Positions 1-10,289 of a stretch of 64,000 nt of DNA are shown one piece after another. Under the pieces are notes generated by a model that saw only the letters and a program-made list of their open reading frames with translations, searched no databases and was not told the DNA's origin. The position numbers and the translations under genes are program-made. Each line of letters begins with the position of its first letter. Positions within the stretch are counted from its first letter, which is position 1. Source of the stretch: Xanthostigma xanthostigma (lineage: Eukaryota; Arthropoda; Insecta; Raphidioptera; Raphidiidae); assembly GCA_963575645.1 (NCBI GenBank), contig OY754468.1, positions 19,306,465 to 19,370,464 of the forward strand. The letters run 5' to 3'.

Positions 1-3
1 TAC

Positions 4-285
4 TCATGAGTGCCGGGTAGTGTATGAAGACGCGGTATGCCATTCGACATTACTGGGCAAGCTACCTACTTGTAGTTTGTACTTCCCTTTCATTGTCGGT
101 AAATTACTGTCCCAAGTCATTGCGGCGAGTTTGCAATTATATCGCCTGGTTGCGTTGCGGAGTGCGTATGGTGTGACTTTAAATTGCACTGAAGTACTCG
201 CTAAGAAGTCGTCACTTGGCAAGCAGCGCGTAGCGAATTTCCGGCTTAAATTCAACATACGAAGAGTATTCTACATTTACATACG
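4..285. other. GC-richer open segment at the left edge, not identified
   Basis: About 280 bases are GC-richer than the flanks and open on both strands. The minus frame runs 84 codons from an ATG at 258 to a TGA at 4-6 and includes LPSNVEWHTASS. The plus frame runs 20-409. On the minus strand an AG at about 271 follows a weak pyrimidine tract and could be an acceptor. I recognise no protein family. It may be a terminal exon of an unknown gene or part of a repeat; openness on both strands favours neither. Confidence 0.2.
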
Positions 286-409
286 TGGATTTTTAAAATA
301 TGTTGGCCTTTGTGGAGATACCCAAGGTTTTTCTGCTGACGATACAGTAGTAAATGAAGACCACACAGCCATAGTTATAGCAATTAGAATCATAAAGAAA
401 ACATTGTAA

Positions 410-1367
410 AAGAGAAAAATACGCCCTGAAAGATGTGAATATTAAATTATTGTGTTTTACTCAGAGTGAGATCATCTCAGTAAAGGTACAGTTTTTAATC
501 CTGAAACGGGTCTCTATTTTAAGTAGTATGACCGGTTCAAAGCATTTTACTGATGAAATTTTATTTAAACTATTCTATAATTATGTGGATTGTGGATAGT
601 CCGCAAGTCTCTGTATAACGCCTGAAGTCTCTTAGAAGCGATAGAAACGTGAACTTTGGGTTACTATTTTAGCAGAGAATTATTAGTAAAGCTAACGCAC
701 GTTGCGTTATTAATATGTTATGTATAACCCTTTTAAAAAACGCGACCCAATCACATCGTTCCAACTGCTAATGCTTTAAGTTCCACACTTAATCAAGTTA
801 AAATGTTGGCCAATACCTACCGACGTTTCAATAATCCGCTCTAAAAGTCCATTATTCATAATTTATATATTAGAGATCAGTGTTTTTTTTAACTGTTAAT
901 GGAAAATAATTGTTACTTTAATTTAATAGCTTCCAAAAAATATGGTATTAAAAATAACAGCTTTTGTGCAATCAGCTCTAAAGAGAGTACCCGATACTGT
1001 TCTCTAATATCTTAATTTCTTAGAATATTGTATCGGTTACTAGCTAACTGTAATTTTTAATTAACTAATTCTTGAGTTGCCTTAAGCAGATCAAAATAAA
1101 TTTAAGGCTTTGATTTACCCCACAATCCTAATGACAGTCCACAATAAGTATGTTTTTCTTTGTTTCGAAGAAATCGTTTTACTTTTTGGCATTTTGTTGG
1201 TCTCTCCTCTACTATTTCTACCGAATATTCTGATACGATAGAAAGACGTCCCATTCTCTTTTAATCTGACATTTTCAAACTATTTTTGACATCGTAATAT
1301 TATTCACTGTCGCTAATTTTATCAAACAAAAGAATTCGTAAACTAAATTTGATCACGTTAACTAGAC
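410..1367. other. Non-coding AT-rich sequence, nothing recognised
   Basis: There is no open frame of interest, no tRNA-like fold and no repeat that I can match to another place in the window. Homopolymer runs and short AT tracts only. Confidence 0.5.
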
Positions 1368-1590
1368 ATTTTTGGGTAGGTACTTGAGGCACTGTGAAAA
1401 TTTGTGTAACACTTCTTTTGTAATGTCGGAATACAAAATCGAAGACCTGGCTGAAGGGTAGTGGGGCCTATCCATGCCTTGAATTTTTAACTCTACGAAA
1501 TTTTATTTGTTAATACAATAAAAAATAAATAAGTCAGATTATTTAGTCGACCTAAACGTTTTCCAGGCGGTTTCAAAACTGTAGGTTGAA
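1368..1590 (+). repeat. Dispersed repeat A, copy 1
   Basis: Shares long similar blocks with 40943-41200, including GTGTAACACTTCTTTTGTAA, GGCTGAAGGGTAGTGGGGC and a shared AAAAAATAAAT...CAGAT...ATTTAGTCG segment. Both copies are in the same orientation. The family is not identified; there is no coding content. Confidence 0.7.
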
Positions 1591-1692
1591 GTGCGAGAGA
1601 GATAGCGTATATCGGCAGCCGGCAGACTCTTTAGAGACAATCGCACCGCAGCCCACTCCAACTCAGCCGGTCGCCGATATACGCTCTCTCTT
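1588..1692. repeat. Inverted repeat around a GC-rich loop
   Basis: The arm GAGAGAGATAGCGTATATCG is mirrored by CGATATACGCTCTCTC near 1675-1690, and GCCGGC/GCCGG steps continue the pairing inward. The loop of about 45 bases is GC-richer than the flanks. It could be a small MITE or a remnant inside repeat A. No target duplication was found. Confidence 0.6.
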
Positions 1693-2209
1693 ACATTTTA
1701 ACCTAGCCATAGCGTCTTACCACACTCACGTATAATACCTATTTCCGGATCACCTGTGGCAAGTAAATGACCTATGTTTCAAAAATATTTTTTTACTAGG
1801 TAGAAATATCATTCTGTTTTAATCTCAGCATGCCTCAAATATATTTTTTCGATATTTATGATTTACGATATTTTTAAAACAGCCTGGCAAACATTTAGAC
1901 CCGACTAAATTATTTCTCTGTGTGACTGTTCAACTACAAACTACTAAGCTGATTTTGATCAACAGTCACTATAGTGTTTGTTATACTTAAGGCATATCCT
2001 ATATTATATTAAGCTATATTATCGTAAGGACCGTGAAATATCTGATATTTAAAAGTATTGATTGGCACAAGGCCGTAACGAGGACAATTGCAGGAATGGT
2101 TCGTATACATGCACACGTATACAAGTATAATAATAATTTTTGGAGGGGCTTAGACCCCCTTAGTCACCCCTGGTTATGGCCCTGAATAGTTACCAGAACA
2201 GATACTAAT

Positions 2210-2754
2210 TAGTGATGTGCCGGATCGTTAAAAATGTATATCCGCGGATACGGATCTGAATACGGATATTTGGTTTCAAGATCCGCGGATACGGATACGG
2301 ATCTTAACTTTCTTAGTGTACGCAACGGTAAATATTGCACATCGACCTTTGGAAAGGGACCATCTGTTATGGGAAAAAGTTATTGACCTCTTTAAGAGTT
2401 AACTCTCATAACAGATTGTCTCTTTCCAAAGATCGATGTGCAATATCTCATTAATATAAAGATAGGTTTTTAGTACCTTTGAGTTATGTAGTACTATTGG
2501 TATGGTACTCACTACGATAAATGTTTGCAATATAAAGGTGCCAAATACGATTTTAAAAAATAAAAAATAATCTGAATGGAATTTAACAGTTTTTCATTAT
2601 TACCTAATCACCTATATATATAAAATTTCATCTATGAATTGAAAATTAATAAGGTAAAAGATTCGTAATAGATCCGCCAAAAACTAACGGATACGGATAC
2701 GGAACTTTCTTCTCCCTCGGATATCCGCGGATACGGATATCCGGCACATCACTA
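2210..2754. mobile_element. hAT-type MITE (family 1, copy 1)
   Basis: Terminal repeats TAGTGATGTGCCGGAT and ATCCGGCACATCACTA fit the hAT end rule (YARNG). They are flanked by a perfect 8-bp duplication ATACTAAT at 2202-2209 and 2755-2762, the length expected of hAT insertions. Subterminal regions are packed with GGATACGGAT-type motifs in both orientations, as seen in transposase-binding arrays. There is no transposase frame, so it is non-autonomous. A diverged, shorter copy lies at 18184-18490. Confidence 0.88.
2326..2450. repeat. Internal inverted repeat inside the hAT MITE
   Basis: ATTGCACATCGACCTTTGGA is mirrored by TCCAAAGATCGATGTGCAAT, with CCATCTGTTATG mirrored by CATAACAGATTG further in. 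It is missing from the other family member at 18184-18490, so it may be a second small element nested here. Confidence 0.6.
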
Positions 2755-2762
2755 ATACTAAT

Positions 2763-5400
2763 ATACAGATTACATATTATATTAATCAAGTCTAAATTGT
2801 ATGTTCTATGGACTATGACCCTTTGTGCATGTCAATATCCCAAATATTTTGCCTTTTTAGTCAATTCTAAATTCGAATTGATCTTAGCTACTCCAAGTAA
2901 GTTTTCGTAAAGGCAAGTATTGACTAAAGTCACGTGCCTAATGGCATGAGCGCCGGTACAGGTTTTGTTATGACGCACGTCAAGTTTATAACGCATGTGT
3001 TAAAGTAGGGATACAATTTATATGCTATACTTAGAATCATTTAGTGAAACAGATAGTTAGTCTTTAACATTGTAAATATAGTTTAACTACAAAAAATATA
3101 AACATTACGTGATTAGTCAACAGCTTAATACAGTAAGGAAAAAAACGTGATCTAGTTTTCAGTGATTTATTTATATATTAGCAAAAGGGTTAAATCAGTT
3201 GAAACTGTTACAGAACATGGTATCGAGTATAATCAATAGTTATAATTTCACTGTAGGTATGGCTGAAGTGGGAGTTGTAAGTTCTATGACATTAACGCAA
3301 GTTCTATGATTCTTTAAAAGTCGACTCTTCCGTTTATTATATTTAAATATTCATTTATTTAAAGAAAATATCATCGATAAAAGTAATTAAACAATTCATT
3401 ACGTAATGTGTATATTATTAATAACATTACAAGTGAGGTCATATGTTTAGTGTATTTTAAATGCCTGATAATAATTATTAAAAGTAAGAACTGAATCTGT
3501 AGTTTGAAACGATTCGTTTGTGTCAATATAATTTGACAACAAATTGGCAAAAACACGAAGGACAGAACTAGAAGTCAGTGAAACACTGAAGTGTTTGATA
3601 ATACAGTCAACAGTAAGTTCTTGTGGAATATATTTGTGATATTTGACTTGTGTTTACTTTTAAAAGATAACTTTGTTATCTGTTCGAAAATATTTTTTTA
3701 TTTGCATGTTGTTTTCAAAGGATAACAGCAAATTTTTAATTTGTGGTTCCGAGTGAAAAGTTCTGTGTTTATTGTAAAATTTTGTTCTTTCGTAAACATC
3801 GATCTGTCGTTTTGGTTTTCTTTTTTTGATTTTTTCTATTATACTTATTTGAGTCTTGTGCAATAGTTTTTTTTATTGTTCAGTTATTAATATTGTTTGT
3901 GTTGTTCTTTTCGAACAACAACTTATTTATTGCTCATTTTTTACAGTTAGGTAAAAATTATTAGTTATTTTTTATTGTGATTGTGTGGTGTTACATAATT
4001 ATCACAATACTGACTTTAATGCTTATCAAACGCAGTTAATGACGTATTTACGTAATTTTTTGAACTTGAATAGTGCTAATTTACTCCTCTTCAATGTTTT
4101 TTCTCAATCAAGTATTTGTTATTTAAGTGTTTGCAACAACTATTGTTAAATTCTAAAAGTAAGTTTTCTTTTCTTTTTTATTGTCGTAGAATTTACCTGT
4201 ATACCTATTTTGTTACAAAGTAAAATTTAAAATCTAAGTTGTCATATTTTGACGTAACTGTTTGAGGTTATGTTGTAATTTCTTTTTATGGTTGACGAAT
4301 CAGTGGCTCTCAAAAATAAGTATACAAAATAATACACAAATCTTCGTAATCGTGTGTTTAAACTTTAAACAATAACAGTGTATGATTTTGTAGGTTATCA
4401 ACTTGTTTGGATAGGAGGGAAATTTAAAAATATTTTTAAATTACTATAACTGAACTTGCAGTAAGCACTTTTCATACAACAATTCGTAGGTATTATTAGA
4501 ACGCTCATATAATGTTTTCAAATGTATCAAAGGAGATTTAATGTCGAGAGTGGTTTCCTAACTAACGTACTAAAAATTTCACCTTTCATACCCTCTGATA
4601 ATTTTTTGGAAAAGGAAAACTACCCTCAAAGCATTTTGCAAAAATCCCGAGAACTGTATCATAACATATGTATAAGAAACAAAGCTTTAAATCTTTATAA
4701 ATTTGGATTTTAAACATTTTCGTTAGGGTACCTAGTTAGAAAGGCATAGACTAAGCGGCGACGAGGTTTCTGTACCGTTACAACCTTTGACTATTTAGTA
4801 GAAATGGACAGCTCCTTTTCCTATAGTAGCAATGTAAAACGATCATCTGCAACACCTTTCAACTTTTTTGGTACATTGGGCGTCACCCAACGTTAAATTT
4901 AAATAAGCTGGAGTTATAAAGTTTTATAGTCCGTTTTTTCTGTGAGATACCAAATCTGTTTTTTTTTTTGTTATTGTTTTATTGTAATTGAGTATTTTTT
5001 TGAAAATCAGATTTACTTTGAAATTTATGTGGGTTGTAAGTTAAACTTTAGTGATTATAAAAATTGAATCTATCAAAAATGACAATAATTTAGCGTTAAC
5101 CGCGGTTTACCTACATGACGTTCCCGTAGCAAGTGTTGTTCTTAGCTGTGTGCAACTGGAACATCGTGTTTCTAGAGGTTGTGAGAGCAAGTATGAAGTT
5201 AGCGTTGTTGGTCCATTTCTATATTAAATAGTCAAAGGTTTAATAACAATTATTACTGTGTTTTGGGCTTAAACTCTTTTTATTTCTCAATCGGGTATTG
5301 CTAATATTTCTCCAAGTCAACGACTCGGTTAAATTGGCGAGTTGACTGAGTGATAATTGCCCTTTTCATCAGTTGCACAAATTCCCTAAAACTTCAAAAA
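2763..5400. other. Long AT-rich stretch without recognisable genes
   Basis: About 2.6 kb with only short frames (3371-3556 and 3660-3863 on minus, 4522-4713 on plus). None shows a conserved motif and base composition does not change across them. I see no repeat family shared with the rest of the window. It may be unique intergenic DNA. Confidence 0.45.
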
Positions 5401-5404
5401 AAAA

Positions 5405-6070
5405 AATTGGTTGTGTGTAAAGTCGGTTTACGGACGATAGTTTTACGTGATAACGTATTCCGTAATACATAACCTAAACCTCCCAAAATTTGGGTTCAAT
5501 CCGCTTATCCTTGGTGTCGGAATGATAAGAAATGTCAAAAGTGACGTTTGCAACTGTCAAAGTATTATGTTCTAATAATAATTAGTTATTCCAATACTTA
5601 ACTTAGAAGGCGTTGCATTTCACAAAATACTAATGTCAAAAAATTGAATTAAACATTAGAAATGCAGCCGTTTTCATGTTAAGACAAGACATACGTTATA
5701 TTCTAATTTCCATGTACGGCAAACAAAGACGACCGACCGCGTCGCGCCATGCATTAGACAACATTGCATTTATATTTTATACAGCTATTTTTCTATATAA
5801 ATTTGTATAAAAAAAATGTTTAGGCAAATTCTGTTATACGAAATCTATGTAAAATGTTCTCCTCTTTCGTTTAAGACTGGTTTCAAACCGATCTGATTTA
5901 AATTGAGCGAGAAATTAGCAAAAAGCACGCACAAGGTCAGGCGGAACGTTACGCGTTACGCGTTACGAACGTTACGACCGTTACACTTTTTCGTGCATGC
6001 AGCCGGTGTTTTATCAATTTATAAGATTGGTGATTCATCAATTTATAAGACGTTATCACGTCAAAATAAA
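5405..6070 (+). mobile_element. Dispersed element B, copy 1 (interrupted)
   Basis: The left block (5405-5475) contains AAAGTCGGTTTACGGACGAT and ACGTGATAACGTATTCCG. The right block (5925-6070) contains GGTCAGGCGGAACG, TTTTTCGTGCATGCAGC and AGACGTTATCACGTCAAAA. The same two blocks occur at 27895-28160 and, joined more tightly, at 38722-38876. The outer ACGTGATAACGT/ACGTTATCACGT motifs are inverted, suggesting a MITE. GTTACG is locally repeated around 5948-5985. The open frame here is not a gene. Confidence 0.7.
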
Positions 6071-6174
6071 CACGTGGAAACTGAATTAGAGACAAGAGTT
6101 GCAATTTTTCTGAGAGAAAAGAACAGATGAGGATTGCTGTATTTAATTAAAGTATTACTGTATTTTATATAGAA

Positions 6175-6599
6175 CTAGCGGATCGGCCCGGTTTCACCCG
6201 GGTGCAAAACTGTTCTGGAAATATATTGACCTTCCCAACTATACACAGCAGAACTATCAAAGTGCATTGTTTTGATGTTTCTCTAAAGATTTGACGAGTG
6301 TTAGCCATGTAAGCGTATAAAACATTTTTTGACAAAACGCTGTCATAGTTCAGCCATTTTGTACAAAATATTTACCAATTAATTACAAAAACCTTCTTCG
6401 TTTATTGCTCTTTCTATTAGTGAAAACCGTATGAAAATCCGTTCGGTAATTGTTGAGCTTATCGCGTTCAGAGAGACGCAGCGGAGGGACTTTAGAGTCC
6501 TATATTCTTTAATCAATGTTATTATGTAGTATAGTTGTACGACCGTTTTCATCCCGCTAGAATTTTCAAAATAGTGCTTTTTAAAATTTTCCAATTAAC
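6175..6599 (-). mobile_element. Helitron 3' end, reverse orientation
   Basis: Read on the minus strand, the sequence ends in ACCCGGGTGAAACCGGGCCG, a hairpin of the kind found just before Helitron ends, then ATCCGCTAG|T. It matches the 3' ends at 19003 and 41877 in hairpin and terminal bases. The 5' end was not found; the interior runs at least to the insertion at 6613. Confidence 0.7.
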
Positions 6600-6713
6600 T
6601 TTTTTAAGTAACGTCTTCAGCATAAAGTAGTGTTGATCCAATAGAATGTCACGATGAAGGATGGTTTTGGTTGAGGATCATAAATAAATAAGCTTTACCA
6701 ATGTTTCGCTAGT

Positions 6714-6752
6714 GGCCAACGTTTCGAAAAATTTATTTTCATCTTCAGGGCC
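6714..6752 (-). ncRNA. Hammerhead-ribozyme-like core in the Penelope-like element
   Basis: On the minus strand the order is GGCC, CTGAAGA (fits CUGANGA), an AT-rich potential stem II (AAAAT...ATTTTT), CGAAAC, GTT, GGCC. The two GGCC blocks can pair as stem I. Stem III would be minimal, as reported for hammerheads in Penelope-like elements that act as dimers. Cleavage would fall after GTT. Seen by eye only; folding and activity are untested. Confidence 0.5.
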
Positions 6753-7135
6753 TATGAACATGTATATATGTTTATAATTTAGATCATAATATTATATCTA
6801 ACACTTACAATAAGTTTTTTCATTAGAGCTACTATATAAATCTATTACATACCTCAAGCTGGTCGAAAGATGGTAAATTGTTAAAACAACATACATGATC
6901 ATATTCTTATAGGTTAAAAAAATTAATATGAACATCTTATTATAAAAAACTATTAAAATTATTAAATTTTTAAAAACATGTCACGCAGTAAAAATTTTAT
7001 TGAAATATTTGTCTTGACAATATATAGCCAAAAAGCAGTTTTTGTGGACTGATATTTGATACTGATCAATTTTTTATTAAAACATTGTCTCCAGATGGCC
7101 GGTGCTGATTGCTTGTTATGTATTGTCAAATTTTG

Positions 7136-7417
7136 TTAATTATCGTGCCATAGGTATATATGATTTAACCCTTCTATGTCTGATATTTTGTTTATGCTGT
7201 TAGTATTTTTTTTGATGTAAATCATTTCTAAAAATAATCTTTTTGATAGATTGGATTCTTTGTGTAGAATAGATGGTTCGTTAAAGTTGAAATTATGGTC
7301 ATTGGTGATAGAGTGGTGTACTAGGGCTGAAGTATTATTTATGTCATTGTCTGTTCGTATAAATTTTTTTACATTATTTTTATGTTGATATATGCGATTT
7401 TTCGAAACGTTGGCCAC
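7136..7417 (-). pseudogene. C-terminal fragment of a Penelope-like polyprotein (GIY-YIG tail region)
   Basis: The minus-strand frame has 93 codons. Its first six come from the terminal repeat and are probably not original coding sequence. RIYQHKNNVK resembles the R...H part of GIY-YIG nuclease domains. SALVHHSITNDHNFNFNEP and KRLFLEMIYIKK resemble the conserved segment that follows GIY-YIG in Penelope-like proteins and ends near a DIEGLN-type motif. The reverse transcriptase and the catalytic GIY and YIG motifs are absent, so it is a relic and cannot act. A search of residues 7-93 against Penelope-like proteins would settle it. Confidence 0.65.
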
Positions 7418-7489
7418 TAGCGAAACATTGGTAAGCTTATTTATTTATGATCATCAACCAAAACCATCCTTCATCGTTTTTTAAGTAAC

Positions 7490-8300
7490 CTTATCGTAAC
7501 CTAAAACATATTAAAAACCACCGGATAACCTGTTTGAATGGCGGCATAAATTAGTTACTACCTAATACTTAGTACTGAAGGCCTGTTAATCTGGTAATTA
7601 AAGGTAATCGTTTCTTGGAAGTTTTCAGAAGTTTGGTATATTATAAAAATTGTGTCATTGTGCAATAACGCTATCATATAACAAGTGATAGTATTGAATC
7701 ATTTATGGTGGATGTAGGTTATGTGCAGCAATATTAAACAAAAATTTAAATAAAATTTTATGGCTATATTGAGTTTTAGAACGTACATTAGTTTTTGGAA
7801 TTTTCAGAGTTTCTTAGTTTAGAAGATTTTTACTTGTGTCGATTATTTTTTAAATGCTAATTGTTATAATATTACATTATTAGAAATTAGAAACATTTCA
7901 GCCCGCGCACTCAAAATTTTCATTTTACAAATAGTTTTCTTTCGAATTTTTTTATACTCTCGAGTCACATTTTTACCTTTTAACAAATAATTATTCAATA
8001 TTATATTTTGTATGGTTATTATTTATTTGAGACGTGATGGCCTAACGATTCTGAAATTTTCAGCCTTCCATCAAGTTTAATATTTTCATTTCTAGAGCAT
8101 TTTTCTCTCGGCTTTTTCACGCCTCAGATTTACGTTCATCGCAAAGATCGGTTCTTGTGTTGAAAATATTTAGTGAATAATGATAAATTTTTGCATAATT
8201 GTTTGAAAAAAAAAATGTATCTGAGGAATGTTCTTATAGAGAACTGATGCTATTTTTCTAAATTGAAATTGGCTCACTTGTGAGGCGTATTTTCCTTATA
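7490..8300. other. AT-rich spacer, nothing recognised
   Basis: About 800 bases between two transposon insertions. There is no coding signal, tRNA-like fold or repeat shared with other parts of the window. Confidence 0.45.
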
Positions 8301-8304
8301 GTTA

Positions 8305-9312
8305 AGAGCCAGTGGTCGGCTACCAGTATGTATTTGACCAGACCTGAATTTTTACACAGTGAGTCTCCTATACCTACCATACATGGAGTGGGGACTCACT
8401 AAGTCCAGAGTGGCCGCCGCGGCCCGTACTCAGGTGCGACAGGTACAAAATTTGACTAATTTTCAATGCCAATATTTTTGAAGTTGAAATTGTCCCGTCG
8501 CCCAATTGGTTGGAATTTTTTATTTGTTCCAAAACAAAATTAAAAAGTGTCAAGTGAAAATAAAAATATTGTTTATAGGTAGGTATAGGCATAAATATTT
8601 TTTTATATTCTCTTGACATTTTTTATTTTTGTTTTGGAACAAATAAAAAATTCCAACCAATTGGGCGACGGGACAACTTCAACTTCAAAAATATTGACAT
8701 TTAATATAGTAAAATAAAGAAAATAACATTTCTGATATCGCGTGAGGTGACGCGGGTAATGGCTAGTATTCAATATGATATTTGCTATTCGTCGCCTTGG
8801 TCACCTACATAATAAGTTCCACCGCATGTAAAAATTAATCAAAGCATGCTTAACTGGTTTATTTCTGACAGATCTACAAGAAAAAAGAGCAGCTTATTTT
8901 TTTTAATTTTCTAAATATTTCCGGAACTATAAAGTTTATAAAAAAATTTTATTTACGAAATTTGCTTCAAATAATAAATAGAATAATAATCCGTGATGAA
9001 AAATATACCTTTCAAAATTTCATATTTTTTAGTACTTAAAAAATTGTCTGCCACGATGTTTGTCGCGCGATAATGGTCTGCCATTGTTATTTTTCAATAA
9101 CAATAATAATATATTATTAAATTTCCAAATGGCAGACGTGGTCAAATACTTTGAAAATTAGTCAAATTTTGTACCTGTCGCACCTAAGTACGGGCCGCGG
9201 CGGCCACTCCGGACTTAGTGAGTCCCCACTTCATGTATGGTAGGTATAGGAGACTCACTGTGTAAAAATTCAGGTCTGGTCAAATACATACTGGTAGCCG
9301 ATCACTGGCTCT
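8305..9312. mobile_element. Long-TIR MITE, about 1 kb, TA-flanked
   Basis: Terminal arms of about 160 bp are near-identical: AGAGCCAGTGGTCGGCTACC at the left is mirrored at 9293-9312, and both arms carry GGACTCACTAAGTCC-like and GGCCGCCGCGGCCCGTACT segments. TA dinucleotides flank both ends (8303-8304, 9313-9314). There is no transposase frame; the 81-codon minus frame lies in the arm. The GC-rich CCGCCGCGG patch contrasts with the AT-rich middle. TA flanks suggest a Tc1/mariner-like relation but are weak evidence. Confidence 0.78.
8476..8697. repeat. Nested inverted repeat inside the long-TIR MITE
   Basis: CCGTCGCCCAATTGGTTGGA at about 8492-8511 and TTATTTGTTCCAAAACAAAA are mirrored at 8624-8673 (TCCAACCAATTGGGCGACGG). 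TTGAAGTTGAA and TTCAACTTCAA extend the pairing. It lies only in the left half of the parent element, so it is probably a later insertion. Confidence 0.72.
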
Positions 9313-9890
9313 TAGACTATTATTTATCGTTTGTAACTAAGCGTCTTTTCTCTCCAGAAATTTTTGTGTGGCAGTATGAATTAGTAGCCGGGTAGTATAA
9401 TACTTCAAATGTATTATACAGTATCACGCGAATCTTTTTAGCCGAATTGCCAACACGCCCATTCTATAGGTCCTCATATTTGCTAAATCATAATCAATAC
9501 CTAGCATTTCTTGATTTTGTTTGGTTGTAGAGTAGTTATTGACCGCACACATTACACGCATTGTTATTCAATGCAGGACCGTAGTGCAATAATGCATAAT
9601 GGACACGTAATAGATTCATCCCAATTATCTGATTAAAAACACTTTATTTGTTAAAAGACCTCTATTAAGCCCCATAAATACTTTCAATGACATTTTTCTC
9701 TATGCCATTATTGAAGTCCCACTGGCTATAATCACTAGATATGTAAGTTCAACCTATTATTGCTCGAAACTCAAAGCCACTCGGATTTATTTTTGAAGTT
9801 TAATTTCTTTTAGCACGGTGGATTAAATCGATTCATCATGAGTGTAACGCAGTGTACGTACCTATACCGTGCACCTATACATAAAAAACC
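9313..9890. other. AT-rich spacer, nothing recognised
   Basis: About 580 bases with short frames only and no matched repeat. Confidence 0.4.
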
Positions 9891-9892
9891 CT

Positions 9893-10284
9893 CATCTCGG
9901 GAATCAAAACCTATAGGGTACTTCACGTTGACTTAAAATCGTGAAATTTGGCAAGAAGCAATGTCTTATAGCACAAAATCCGAAAACCATTTTGTAGTTG
10001 CATCACAAAAAAATAATGTTTTTAAATCGCAACAACATGCTACGCACGTACGCAGTAACAGTTCTAATACAAAACAAGCGTCCGCTACCGGTGCGTTTAT
10101 ACAGCACAATATCAGAACTCTCGCATACAACACGGTATGACGACCAGGCTATCATATATAGTCCTGAGGTACAATACATTTCAATAGTTCATCTGAACTC
10201 ATTGCAATTTATTACACGCTTAGTTAGCAAACTGACCGCGACGTTTGTCGATGCATGGTGACACTTGGCCGGTTTTTTTTTTTT
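9893..10284 (+). mobile_element. Lepidopteran interspersed repeat, ACTTGGCCGG-ended family
   Basis: Begins AAAACCCTCATCTCGGGAAT, continues CCTATAGGGTACTTC and a CGTGAAATTTGGCAAGAAG segment, and ends GACACTTGGCCGG followed by a T run. The same end, as CACTTGACCGG plus T run, closes the longer copy at 43796-45316. I recognise this as a very common interspersed family in moth and butterfly genomes. The 87-codon plus frame is incidental. Confidence 0.65.
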
Positions 10285-10289
10285 GAAGT

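Larger units (their letters stand above)
6600..7489 (-). mobile_element. Penelope-like retroelement fragment with 13-bp target duplication
   Basis: Element 6613-7476 is flanked by the exact 13-mer TTTTTTAAGTAAC at 6600-6612 and 7477-7489. Inside, about 75-bp inverted arms (6650-6728 and 7398-7475) share ACGATGAAGGATGG and CTAGTGGCCAACGTTTCGAA. The minus strand carries the last part of a GIY-YIG-type open frame (separate entry) and a hammerhead-like core. Penelope-like elements are known for terminal repeats in direct or inverted arrangement, variable-length duplications, GIY-YIG endonuclease and hammerhead motifs, so the combination fits. The element is a short, dead copy. Confidence 0.72.
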
